Shown here one piece after another: positions 43,201-52,657 of a DNA stretch of 64,000 nt; within the stretch, counting starts at the first letter, position 1, and each line of letters begins with the position of its first letter. The notes below the pieces were generated by a model. The model saw nothing but the letters and a program-made list of their open reading frames with translations. It was not told the origin of the DNA and searched no databases. Source of the stretch: Tillus elongatus (Eukaryota; Arthropoda; Insecta; Coleoptera; Cleridae). A program made the position numbers and the translations under genes. The stretch covers positions 131,308,809 through 131,372,808 of the forward strand of contig OZ023269.1 of NCBI GenBank assembly GCA_964006375.1. The letters are read 5' to 3'.

Positions 43201-43881
43201 TCAGAGGTCTGGAAGAGCCTAATGGACTTGCTAGGCATAAAGAAAACGAGAACAACGCCACTCCACCCTCAATCAGACGGCATGGTAGAACGGCATAACA
43301 GGACCATGAATCAGTATCTTGCTATGTTTGTTGACGAGAATCAGAGAACCTGGGACAAGCTGATACCTCTGTTCCTCCTAGCTTACAGAAGCTCTCAGCA
43401 TGAATCTACCGGCTACACTCCATCCATGATGTTGACCGGCAGAGAGATGCGGCTACCAATCGACATGACGAGACCACCACCGAACGAGGACATAGCGGAC
43501 CTAGCTACGTTACCTGAGTATGTCGCCGACCTAGAAAAAAAACTGCGCACTATACACAGATGTGTCAGAGATAGGCTCCTCTTAAGCAGTGACCGGATGA
43601 AGATGCGCTTGGATCGCAGAGCAACACCCCATACATTCAAGGAAGGTGATGCAGTGTGGCTGTACCAACCAACAAGGAGAAAGGGCCTCAGTCCCAAACT
43701 TCAGAAACCATGGGAAGGGCCATACTTGGTGACTAAGAAAATTAACGACCTAGTCTACAGAATCCAGCTGTCTCCAAGAACTAAACCCAAAGTTGTTCAC
43801 ATAGAGAGGTTGAGTCCCTATCGGGGCAACGAACCCCCAAGTTGGCGGCCGGTAAATACTGTTCGGGACGAACAGTCTTAA
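40228..43881 (+). CDS. pol: gypsy pol: protease, RT, RNase H, integrase
   Basis: The frame is open from 40213; 40228 is the first codon after slippage, and the first ATG (40405) lies downstream of the protease site and so is not the true start. Protease DTGA is at 40369. RT has the FSTLDLKSGYWQV block and YLDD at 41620-41631. RNase H has LDTDASQYGIGAVL and SDHSALQWL. Integrase has an H-H-C-C finger (ELHNSRSGGHFG, CKRCDQC) and catalytic D (43000), D (43180), E (43288) with 35 residues between the last two, then a GPY/F-type module (WEGPYLV). No stop or frameshift interrupts it. It lacks env. The general type resembles the 412/mdg1-like gypsy pols by inspection. Confidence 0.96.
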   Translation, partial: RPDASVRGRQLACESQGPKVKVSTIRRYHESLVIPGSIDGRQCSFTIDTGATRSVVRPDMLPNKSALTTNKQPVLETAKGDRIPVHGEATVYIRLGSTELQVRAVVAEIVDEFILGLDLMEDLDVLSVDFQNKILKIGNEELYLSPTAGEANPRVRLVVDEDTRIAGNSEKIVRARLEKKLDCMSALIAEPLKDRRDGALVARCLVDPKKTIPIRVANVQTNRVTLKKGEVIATCEPIDRVTLSKNVTPTALDRRLPVELVERFKNSWGQLNNMEMEMAVKFVLEEADIFAQDKITGRTSLVQHRINTGDARPIRQPPRRLPFAKQSEIKAMVNEMLEDGVIEESNSPWSSPVVLVTKKDGTMRFCVDYRKLNDVTKKDSYPLPRIDDTLNTLAGSKWFSTLDLKSGYWQVELHKDDKEKTAFSTGNGLYQFKVMPFGLCNAPATFERLMELVLRGLTWETCLVYLDDVMVIGRTFDEHLSNLKQVFSRLRGANLQLNPKKCVLFQKKVSFLGHVVSEKGIETDPEKIKAVRDWPVPKNKHEVRSFLGLCSYYRRFVKYFSSIAKPLHSLTENKVEFIWSPDCQESFRELKHRLLTAPILAYPRDEGLFILDTDASQYGIGAVLSQLQAGEEVVIGYFSKTFGKAERNYCVTRKELLAVVRSIEHFHSFLYGRTFRVRSDHSALQWLLNFRNPEGQIARWIEKLQSYDFRIEHRRGRSHANADSLSRRPCSVHECKFCERQENKEIDKVTHQIKQLVAGQENNTDLDVNLEYIRDAQKTDPDLKNIREWLQKGKRPEWHDVSRFGAEVKGYWLQWDSLCLKNDMITRKWETADGRDCIYQTVVPSECISSVLQELHNSRSGGHFGVNRTLARVRDRFYWINCRRSVEEWCKRCDQCASKKGPKTRSRGKMMQYISGTPWERVAVDIAGPFPITESGNRYIMVAMDYFSKWPEVAPIPNQEATTVAEALMENVISRHGVPLEIHTDQGRNFESEVWKSLMDLLGIKKTRTTPLHPQSDGMVERHNRTMNQYLAMFVDENQRTWDKLIPLFLLAYRSSQHESTGYTPSMMLTGREMRLPIDMTRPPPNEDIADLATLPEYVADLEKKLRTIHRCVRDRLLLSSDRMKMRLDRRATPHTFKEGDAVWLYQPTRRKGLSPKLQKPWEGPYLVTKKINDLVYRIQLSPRTKPKVVHIERLSPYRGNEPPSWRPVNTVRDEQS

Positions 43882-43893
43882 GGAGGGGGGCAG
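43880..43893 (+). other. Polypurine tract
   Basis: AAGGAGGGGGG followed by CAG directly before the 3' LTR, the plus-strand primer site. It overlaps the pol stop codon. Confidence 0.88.
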
Positions 43894-44314
43894 TGTTACA
43901 AAGCACTTCAACAGACGTAGGTGCGGTGTTGCCACATCTCCAGAATTTCCCCAACATCTGGGAATTTTTGCACAATCTGGCAACACCGCCTCCCCACCCC
44001 CCCTGGGGGTGCCTGGGGTGACCCCCCTCAGGCGAAGTCTCAACCCTCTAGGACCAGAAATAACGAAGTTACCAACTTGTACCCCGTCGGAACGGATAAC
44101 TGAGGTCTGCACATTCCGAACACCCTGTATATACACCCTGTATACGCAGAGAACCCTTACACCCTGTATACGCAGAGAGATCTTATAGTTCGAGAAACAC
44201 CTCTTGTGTAACATAGGAGTGGTGACCACATTTGGATCATCCTGTATATACATCCCCCTGTATACACACGGGACCGATCTGTATTCACAGAACTTTCTAG
44301 TGAAAGAAGGTCCT

Positions 44315-44329
44315 GGAACGTTCTGGAAT
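44315..44329 (+). promoter_or_regulatory. Heat-shock-element-like array in U3
   Basis: Three contiguous alternating pentamers gGAAc gTTCt gGAAt form a perfect nGAAn-type HSE. A further in-phase gGAAt (44330-44334) and aGAAa (44340-44344) follow, and a separate pair aGAAc tTTCt sits at 44289-44298. The position is about 70-80 bp upstream of the initiator. Confidence 0.65.
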
Positions 44330-44364
44330 GGAATGCTCTAGAAAGGAGGGGAAGGTACGGCGAG

Positions 44365-44405
44365 TATATAAAAGCGAAAGCAAGCCAGCCCGAGTTCAGT
44401 TCAGT
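44365..44405 (+). promoter_or_regulatory. LTR core promoter (TATA box and TCAGT initiator)
   Basis: TATATAAAAG at 44365-44374, then TCAGT at 44396-44400 and again at 44401-44405. The 31-36 bp spacing fits TATA-to-start spacing with an arthropod initiator. This marks the U3/R boundary. Confidence 0.8.
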
Positions 44406-44574
44406 AAGAGAATGTGGTAGTGACTTGAAGAAGCAGTGTAAAGTGTTAAGAGAGTAGTGACTGTAGTACCAGATTAGTGACTTTTGTTGAGAGTAGTAAT
44501 TGTAAGGCCAGTAAATGAAGTGTTTTGTGAGAGAGACATTCTAGAAATTTTATTGTATCCATATTTAGAGTGTA

Positions 44575-44580
44575 AATAAA
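44575..44580 (+). terminator. LTR polyadenylation signal
   Basis: AATAAA inside the R/U5 part of the LTR, followed by T-rich sequence. Confidence 0.7.
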
Positions 44581-44636
44581 GTTGTTTTGTTAAAATTTAA
44601 AGTCTCACTTATCCAGAACCCGGAGAAAACGCAACA

Positions 44637-44640
44637 CTAT
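44637..44640. repeat. 4-bp TSD of the gypsy element (right)
   Basis: CTAT directly after the LTR end CAACA. Confidence 0.9.
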
Positions 44641-45125
44641 TATGAATTTTGTCTTCTTGGTGTTGATATTAAGGCCCAAGTTTTTGCTACTGTCGCCTAT
44701 AGCATTAAGAAGATCCTGCAAGTCTTTCATGTTGTCTGCAATTAGGACTGTGTCGTCTGCGTACCGTATGTTGTTGATCCACACTCCAGTCACCCTAATA
44801 CCTAGGTCGCGTTCTTTGAGCGCCTCCTGAAAGATGCTTTCATAATACAGGTTGAAGAGGAGTGAAGAGAGAGCGCATCCCTGTCTGACCCCTCTAAGGA
44901 TCTTTGTCGGTTCTATGTGTTCATTGCCAACCTTGACTACGGCTGTTTGGTTCCAATAAAGGCTTTCTATGCAGCGGATATCCTTCTGGTATATATACAT
45001 CCTCCTCAAAATTTGAATGAGTTTGTGGTATTGGACCCTGTCAAACGCTTTCTCGTAGTCGATGAAGCATAGCATTACATCTTTCCTCTGGTCGTTGCAG
45101 TTCTGGATCAATACTTGAGTTGCAA
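44641..45125 (-). pseudogene. RTE-like element RTE3, RT catalytic part
   Basis: The minus strand reads ATQVLIQNCNDQRKDVMLCF, IDYEKAFDRVQYHKLI, GVRQGCALSSLLFNLYYESI and NIRYADDTVLIAD, the RT core of an RTE-clade element, with an intact YADD. It is open as one frame to the gypsy junction. The element is 5'-truncated near 45125, where repeat sequence (aacgcacttactgcgtct) follows, so the endonuclease is missing. Confidence 0.9.
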
Positions 45126-45845
45126 CTATAGCAAAACCAAAACGCACTTACTGCGTCTCGATTTTTTTTTACAAACATGCATCATATTTCGATGAAAAAT
45201 GCAAAAATACAATAAGGGTTGTCCAAAAAAAATTGTAGGTATCACCAACGACTTATGGGCCACCTGTGATTTTCAAAATAATTTTATAAGATGCAGCTCA
45301 AGACACCCTATAGGTAATGTATATAATTTTTTCTCGTATCTTGCACTATAATAACAATTATATTTAGCTTTACCTTGGAAATGCGTCCCGTTGTATATAT
45401 GTAAACATAAAGTAAACCCGGATATGGATTCTAGGGGGCCTAGTTTGCGCTCATTTGAAGAAATCTTTTACAAATTGAAAAGCCGCGGTCTCCTCATTAA
45501 CGAATTTCTTCTATGAAAATTAGCTAAAAATTATAGACCGTTAAACCATAAACTTAACCGAAACTACTTCCAAAGCATTAGAGAAAGTGTCTATTTGAAA
45601 TGAATTTTCTGGAAATATTTTATTAAAATGAAGGGCAATGGTGGTTAAAGCTGAAACTTAAGTGTTTGCAAAACACTCTTTACATAATCTGTATTTCTTT
45701 CAGGTTCTTTGCCTAAATGTTGCCAATTTTGACTTTCAAATCGCGACTTTTTACGTGTTGAGGAAAACCCCAATTTTTTTCTTTAAATGCCTCTAACTTT
45801 TTTGTCTTTAAACTTACAGACCAGAATTGTGGTAAATTGTTTACC

Positions 45846-45848
<3 letters not shown>
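45126..45848 (+). repeat. Long modular repeat copy (with E module)
   Basis: It begins with a reversed partial terminus and runs collinear with 53160-53880: 'tcaccaacgacttatggg', 'aaagtaaacccggatatgg' (E module, 45415-45520), 'atagaccgttaaaccat', 'gaggaaaaccccaattttt'. It ends at the (TA)n. Confidence 0.8.
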
Positions 45849-45909
<61 letters not shown>

Positions 45910-45990
45910 TTTGAAGAAAATTTTTCTAAATTCAAAAGTCGGGATCTCCTCGTTAGTGATTTTTTTTAAAAGAAAATTCACTAAAACAAG
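45849..45990 (+). repeat. (TA)n tract and partial E module
   Basis: The (TA)n at 45849-45907 passes directly into the E module (catttgaagaaaatttttc, gtcgggatctcctcgttagt) with the hairpin arms around 45951-45985. Confidence 0.85.
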
Positions 45991-46231
45991 CACTTGTAAA
46001 GCAACGGGAAAAGTCTACGACTGTATTAAATATGGAACGGTTTCACTAAATTAGGGCAAGAACAAACTACCAGATATGCTATTCAAATTAAATTAAGTCT
46101 CCAAACTTTCAACTCCTCTTTATGAATTTATTTTTTATACAAAATCTCGCTAAAAAATTCATCGAAATAACAACAATCTGATTAGAAAACGGTAAAGTGA
46201 AATGAGATTTTTAACAAAATTAAAAAAGTAA

Positions 46232-46315
46232 AGTCACTAACTAGGATTAGAACTCGTCATGTAGGAGTCGATTATACGATGTGCAGGGACTGAGCCCACT
46301 GCGCTACCCCCGACA
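46232..46315 (-). ncRNA. tRNA-like sequence, probably a tRNA-derived SINE head
   Basis: The minus strand reads 'gggggtagcgcagtgggctc' (A box) and 'gacgagttctaatcctag' (B box) at tRNA-like spacing. The acceptor stem is not clearly paired, so a pseudogene or SINE head is more likely than a working tRNA. Confidence 0.5.
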
Positions 46316-47120
46316 CATATGTACAAGCAGGTATATCCCATAATACATGTTAATTGTTCAACGTTTTCAATTTACACAAAACCATTTTGATTTACAAGGA
46401 ATTTTTTGCTCATATTTTAACGAAATCAAAGAAAATAACGAGCGACACACATATCTAGGAGCTTGTTAGTCATTTCTTGTAGTATTTTTCACTCGCATTC
46501 TCTTCAATCGATTTTTTTGTTTGAAGAATTTTTTTAATCTAAAAGTCGGGAGCTCCTCATTAGTGAATTTTTTTTAAAGCAAATTCACTAAAATAAAATC
46601 TCTACACTTACACTTACACACCTAAGATATCTATACATATACACCTAAGTGTGTGTGTGTGTGTAAGAGATATAGAGGGGTTGGGAAGGGGGGGGGGGGG
46701 TTAGGGAGGTAGATCTTATTACTCTTTGATGGTGTGTTGTGTTTATTTATACCATAAGAGATATGTGACCGATTCCACCGACGCCCAAAATCGGAATTAA
46801 AAGTGAACTTATATGTATACGTCTTAGATTAATTGTACATGGAAACCATAGCTGTTCATATACTTTTAGATAATAGATAGCTTGTTGTTGGGCTATGGCA
46901 CCTTCCCGCAAACCCTATTCTGAAAACCGCTGAGTTGTGGCAATAAAACCTAATGAATAAAATGTAATTGAAATATCGCATGTGTAGAATTGAACAAATT
47001 TATTAGAGTTATTTGAAATGAAATGATGCAATTACGCATTTTACAGGAGTAAAACGTGATTTGGTATTCAGCGAGTGTCGCTTGTTGTTAGCGGCCGGGG
47101 AAACCGCGCTTCCCGTTAGC
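46316..47120. other. Non-coding with E module and simple repeats
   Basis: An E module lies at 46528-46590 with a TTAGTGAATTT / AAATTCACTAA hairpin. (GT)n is at 46649-46664 and a 13-G run at 46688-46700. No gene was recognised. Confidence 0.6.
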
Positions 47121-47181
47121 GTGTGGGCCACTGGCAGGCCTACGAGAGGCCTCGGTCCTGCCAGCGGCCCTAGGCCCACAC
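47121..47181. repeat. GC-rich palindrome
   Basis: GTGTGGGCC (47121-47129) pairs with GGCCCACAC (47173-47181). CTGGCAGG (47131-47138) pairs with CCTGCCAG (47157-47164). A GAGGCCTC core lies in the loop. It sits within a ~150-bp G+C-rich island. Confidence 0.75.
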
Positions 47182-47493
47182 CACCAAGCTATGCGCGACT
47201 GTTGCTGCCGACACGTACACACTAATTGCGACCTGATGAGAACGTGCGTTTTGTTCTCCGATCCAGATTTTACCAGGTCTTACTTAAAAACACTTCCAAA
47301 CTTTATCCAAATAGGTTTATTCAAAATGTGACAAAATCGTCACTTCTATAAATAATAATTTATAGAAATCAAACTAGGCAAGAATATATTACAATATGTT
47401 ATTTATTACTAATATTATGAATTTACTAAAATAGAAAAGTCTTGCACTATATTTTCAGTCGTTGGCTGGATACTACTAAAATAAATGTCGCAG

Positions 47494-47950
47494 CAACTGC
47501 ATTATGGTAGTGAATTTACATAGAAATAATTTTTATTAAAAATTGTTTAGTTTAACAGTTATCAAATTATCAAATTTCAATTCATAAATAGGAAAATTAA
47601 TATAAATTAATAATAATCTTTGTCATCCATGTATTAAGCGTTAAGCTTGGATCCTTGTTTAGCCTCTTGCAAGAGTAAAAAAAAAATTAAATGCTCAACT
47701 CTGTATTTCATAAAGTTAGCAACTTAGGAGTTTTACAAAAGAAAACTTAAATTTTTACTGGAAAAACTATTCCGATTGGACTGGCCAAAGAATTTATCCA
47801 ACCTATTAACAAAACGTAGACATTGGCAAATTTCATGTTTAATTAAAGATGTACGTACTAAATTGCACCAAAATAACTATTATTTTCAGGGAAAGAAAAA
47901 TTTTTCGAAAAACTTTAAATTTGTTTTATTTTCCTAACCAACGAACATTT
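47494..47950 (+). repeat. Modular repeat fragment (terminus and D module)
   Basis: The terminus 'cgcagcaactgcattatgg' at about 47497 is followed by D-type sequence (ctattccgattggactggcc, cctaaccaacgaac). Confidence 0.65.
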
Positions 47951-47987
47951 ACAGAAAGAATGCCCCTGTCGAGTTTGATCAAAAACA

Positions 47988-48055
47988 TCACCATCACAAT
48001 CTAAAGGCAACCTCGTTCTGTTCTAGCAACCATGATTCTCTGTCGCCAGTAACAC
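47988..48055 (-). repeat. Possible RTE-family 3' terminus
   Basis: Reverse complement 'gacagagaatcatggttgct' and 'tagattgtgatggtgatg' resemble the RTE ends at 21920-21960 and 28815-28866. Confidence 0.45.
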
Positions 48056-48190
48056 TCATTTCATTGGACGAGTTCCCCACGCGCCAGCAGCTCCAATGTT
48101 ATGTCAAAAAATGTTACATTTATCAACATAACAATGGAGCTGCTGGCAGCTACTGTCGCCTGGTGAACTCGGCCACTGTTACCTCCAGAC

Positions 48191-51100
48191 TTTTTTTCAA
48201 CAACACACCACGAGTGCTCACAGCCTAAATACTATCGTACCGTGGGTGTCGACAAGGAGGAAAGAGGCAACTTGTTAATTCTAGACTTGCAGGTTTGGAC
48301 GTTCGGAGGAGAAGGTGCCGGCAAATAATTCCACAACTTGGAAGTCCGGAGGACAAAAGAGCACTCATAACAAAATGTTCTATGTCTGGTGACCTGTACA
48401 GTAGGTGGAGAAACTATGGAAGGAAGCTCCTTCGATCAGCGCCCGTGCAGATATCTATAAAAAAGAGAGAGGTCACCAACGGCACGTCGGTGGGCAAGGG
48501 ATGGCAGCCTTTGGGTGAGGGTAGGGTCACCGATGAGACGTATAGCTCTCTTCTGAATGAAGTCCAGGATAGCAAGTGTAGAAGCGGCAGCGACACCCCA
48601 GATTTGGGAGCAGTATTCGAGGTTTGGCCTTATTTGTGAAGTATATAAGGTATAGAGATTAGCTGGTGTAAAGTATTTGCGAGCCCGGAAGAGGAAACCT
48701 AATTTCTTAGCAGCCGCTTCTGCAATTGATGTGACATGTTGGTGCCAATTGAGATTTCGATCCACAGAAATGCCAACAAATGAAAGGACTCATTACTTTG
48801 AATACCTTGGTTGTTTATTGTGATGGGTCTAGGGCTGGTGTATCTCTTATGAGATAGAAAGCAAGACTGAGATTTGGTAGAGTTGAATTGTACAAGATTT
48901 CTACCTCCCCAATCTAATATTTTTGGAGATCCACAGAGACAGAACTCTCCATGAGTCTGCGATCCTCATCTAATTGGGCTAAAGAGACAGGCTTAGAATA
49001 TTGTATATTTGAGTGGAGGGTGCTGTCATCCGCGTAGCTGTGAACTGGGTTGGATGTGCTAGAGAAGAGATCATTGATATGGAGAAAAAACAAAGTAGGG
49101 GCTAAAGCTGAACCTTAAGGGACTCCTGCATTAATTGGACACAGTTTAGTGAAATGGCCATCCACAACAGAAATGCTTCGGTTGGAGAGGAAATTTGCTG
49201 TCCAGGTACAGGGTTTTGATGGCAGGCCATAGGCCGGAAGTTTATTAAGCAGCGCTGCGTACCAGACGTGGTCGAATGCTTTGGATATGTCTAGAGCAAC
49301 AATCTGGTATTCACCGTGTAGTTCCATAGACTTGTTCCAAGAATGGGTGACAAAGGAAAGGAGGTCGGCAGTTGATCTGCGCTTACGGAATCCATACTGC
49401 CTGTCGTGGATTAGACTGTGTTTTTCAAGAAGATTTAGTAATTCGGTGTTTATATACTTTTCCATCACTTTAGAGACGACTGAAAGGAGAGAAATAGGCC
49501 TGTAGTTGCTAGGAAGCGCTTTGGATCCTTTCTTGGGGACGGGTTGTACTCAATCAGTTTTCGAGTTACTAGGTAATATGCCTCTATTGTAAGATGTCTG
49601 AAACAGACGAGTCAGGACAGGAGCAAGTTCTGCTGCGCATTTTTTGGGAACAATTTCTGGGATCTCGTCAAGGCCAGTTGCTTTCCTGGTATTAAGAGAA
49701 GAGAGCATCTTTCGTACCTTTTTAGTTTTGAAAATGATATCCGTCATTTTATGCGCGACATTGGGGACTATTGGTGGTTGAACATTTGGAGGTGGGTTGA
49801 GAGTAGAATTGCCGGCGAACAACGTGGCAAAAAGTTTAGCCTTGCCCAGGGTGGTAGAAACAATTTCATCCCCTGAAACAAGAGGTAGGAACGTGCTATT
49901 GCAGAAATTATTCCCAATAGATTTAGCAAGAGTCCAGAAGGGTTTGCTGCCGTTAGAGCTTGATAGGACTTTGTTTTTTATGTGGTTATTAAACGAGTTT
50001 TGTGCCTTAGAAAGAATGCGGACATAGTGGTTTCTTGCGTCGGTAAATGCTTGACGGTTTTCTTGACTGGGATTGTGTAGAATCGTTTTGCGATCTTTGA
50101 CCTTTTCAAGTCTGACCTTGTCACAGGATTTAGAAAACCAGGGCTTTTAAGTGGCTGAAGAGGTTTTCTGTGTACGTGGAATAAATAATTCCATGCCATC
50201 TTGGATGATTACGGTGACGTTTTGTGAGATATCAGAGGAGTCAGGATGAGAGAAGCAGACAGATGCCCATGGAAATGAGGAAAAGTAATCCCACATTTCG
50301 TCCCAGTTCGCGGAATTGTAATGCCAAACGATACGTGGGTGTAATGACTGTGTGACCTCGGGTTGCATTGCGCAGGAAGCAGTGACCATGCCGTGGTCTG
50401 AGCGACCAAGGGAGGCGATGACTGATGTCTTATAGCATTCAAGTTTTGTAGTAAGAAGGAGATCCAAGGGATTTGAGCTGTGTGTTGGGATGCGAGGAAA
50501 GTAAGTAGGTTGCTGAACCATATTGGCTAAAGAATTGCTGACTGCAAAGGCCTCCGCTGCTCTCCCTTCTGGATCAGTTTTTGAAGATCCTAGCCATTCT
50601 TTATTATGAACATTGAAGTCACCAAGAATAGTGACCTCGGAGGAAGGATGTTCAGAAATCAGATGGTCGGTTTTTTCAGAAAGGTAGTCAAAAAGCTGGA
50701 CAAAGTTGTTGTCAAAAGGTGGCCGGTAAATACAACAGATGAATTTAGCATCCCTGAGAGAGAGTGTTATCCTAAGTATGTCTTTTGTTCCACCTTCTAA
50801 ATTGGATGGTCTCGTGCAGGGTAGATAGCTATGGACGTATGCGCACACACCTCCATGCAATCTAAAGGTGCAATCTAAAGGAAGTAAGGAGCTCATACCC
50901 CGGGAAATTAAGATGATTAGTGGCTGTTTTGGCACTGATTTGGGTTTCGGCGAGGAAGAGGAGTTGGGGCCTATTAGCCTGGAGGAAATGGTGGACGGAG
51001 TTCAGGTTAGAATTTAGGCCACATATATTCGAGAAGGATATGTTAAATCTTGATCCCGGCGCCCCCTGCACACCCCTCTCCCGGAGATCTGAATGGAGGG

Positions 51101-51288
51101 GTATTTTATCTCCGGAATCTTTTGTACAAGGAGGAGCCATCATCATTTTTGTTTATAAGAGAAACCGACTCATACAACAGAACCGGAAACGTTCGTTGGG
51201 ACTTTACCGGCCCTTGATGTAAGGGGTGGTACCTCCTCGGACGTTAAAAAATCCTTTACTGTCACGTAAAGGAGAAGTCCACTACCAC
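48191..51288 (-). pseudogene. Element B5: near full-length CR1/Daphne-like non-LTR element, frame-broken
   Basis: The minus strand starts at 51288 with the same 5' end as B4 and a CCTTTAC/GTAAAGG hairpin. The endonuclease follows (ISFSNICGLNSNLNSVHHFL, FLAETQIS, LGDFNVHNKEWLG, SDHGM). Then come KATGLDEIP, the NYRPISLLS region, YGFRKRRSTADLLS, VALDISKAFDHVWY and, in fragments, the YADD-like region and C-terminal tail. A T-rich tract at 48191-48197 is the tail. A 13-bp tandem duplication near 50870 and other frameshifts break the frame. No separate ORF1 is evident. Confidence 0.88.
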
Positions 51289-52657
51289 CTGTTAGCTTTT
51301 AACGGAAACATGTACGGTTTGCGCCGATAGCTGGAAGCACAAATTACCGGTTCTTCGGTTCTCCTGTTCTCATAATCCTTCGCGCTTGTCTATTGTCTAA
51401 TTGTCTAGATGGTTTATGGCTTTGGTTTGATCCGGCGAATAACTTGCATTTTTTAAGGTTAAGTCACACATCTAAGGTTCAATAAGTTTTAATAAAAAAT
51501 TAGCGTTATTGTTTTTTGTTAAATTAAATAAAATAATATAATTCATAGTAAAACCTATAAATTTAGAGTTAGTTTTTATTTACTCCTTTCACTTCTTTTT
51601 ACAGGCGCCAATTAACTTTTAGCCTAAGGAGCCTTAAACCTTTAAAACGTCCCTCAGTCTCCTTGCCTGTTAATAAGATGGAGTGCCTTCTTCACGTAAT
51701 TTTATATTTCTTTACTATTTATTGGTATCCATACTGCTTGTGAGTTCCTACATTTTTGTTTAATCATATTTTTAATTTTAATTAATTTTGACAACTGAAC
51801 ATTACATTTAAGTCTTATGTAAACCAACACGCTGTAAATATATGAATTTTAAAACCGGCGGACTTCTTCGCCGTTTTGTTATTAAAGGATCAAATTAAGA
51901 AACAGAAATGGTATTTATCATCACAAACAAAAATAAAGCAGTTATTTATCTTCTTATGACGCGTGTAAACCTATTTGAAGCACCAAACAAAATTAGCAAA
52001 GACAATTTGAAAATGTGTCAAAAAGTTTTTATTTTCTTAATGTAGAATCCAGAGTAAAATAGGCGTGAAATCCGTGTGACAAGCAGAAGCAGCATGTTTT
52101 GTTTCTTTTTAGGACACAGACACAAACAAGTGAGATTCATTTGTGTAAACAGCAAATGTTAAATTACACTTGTGAAAATGACAGTGACATTTCAATTCGT
52201 GTGTTGGGTGCATGCCTGCTCCCTACTCTCCTGTAGCGTTGCACTATTGCAGTCCTGCAGTTCTGCTGTCCCTGCAGGAGACGGGAGACTCACCTCACTT
52301 TATGACGCGTTGTGGTGACCGACGCTTGGCGTCGACTGGCCTTTCGACGCTCCTCTGCCACGCTTTGATTACACTAGTTTAACTTGTTATTGAATACAGT
52401 CCATGTCAAATTGTCTCCTGTTATAAACTGAGGTTATTCCCCTAAATTTCTATCACCTTCACTCGCCACAAACATATCGAACTTTGGAAACTTGAATTGT
52501 TCTTCATTGATAATATTTCAAAGTTAATACGAGAAACTCAATGCAATTTGAACTATGCGCAAAGTTTATAGAAACTTGACTACAATTGTGCGGACTGTAT
52601 ATTCATTTCAACAACTAAGTTACCTTTTTCAGTAAGCTCGACTAAATTTAAAAAAGT
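51289..52657. other. Non-coding with a small G+C-rich patch
   Basis: Nothing was recognised except a G+C-richer patch at 52200-52380. It contains an open minus-strand stretch ending at AGTGAG|GTGAGT (exon end 52294), a possible donor. The upstream acceptor is weak, so no exon is called. Confidence 0.45.

Larger units (their letters stand above)
38818..44636 (+). mobile_element. Ty3/gypsy LTR retrotransposon with a truncated 5' LTR
   Basis: 5' LTR remnant, gag, pol, polypurine tract and complete 3' LTR are in order, with a CTAT TSD, and the element sits inside the RTE3 reading frame. LTR ends are TGTTAC...CAACA. The shared 344 bp of the LTRs differ at only about three positions, so the insertion is young. 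There is no env-like ORF between pol and the 3' LTR. Because the 5' LTR lacks its promoter half and the leader, the copy should not be autonomous even though pol is intact. Confidence 0.96.
43894..44636 (+). repeat. Complete 3' LTR, 743 bp
   Basis: It starts TGTTAC and ends GCAACA. U3 has short CACCCTGTATAyrC repeats (44120-44175, more at 44242-44272), a heat-shock-type array at 44315, a TATA box at 44365 and initiator TCAGT at 44396. AATAAA at 44575 is the likely poly(A) signal. A TSD follows. Confidence 0.95.

Noticed and set aside
43882..43893. Possible env gene between pol and the 3' LTR
   Set aside because: Only the polypurine tract separates the pol stop and the LTR. There is no space for env.
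46232..46315. Functional tRNA gene
   Set aside because: A and B boxes are present, but I could not pair an acceptor stem or place a clear anticodon loop.
48100..51290. TSD of B5 (ctgttacctccagac / ctgttagcttttaac)
   Set aside because: Only about 10 of 15 positions agree, too weak to claim.
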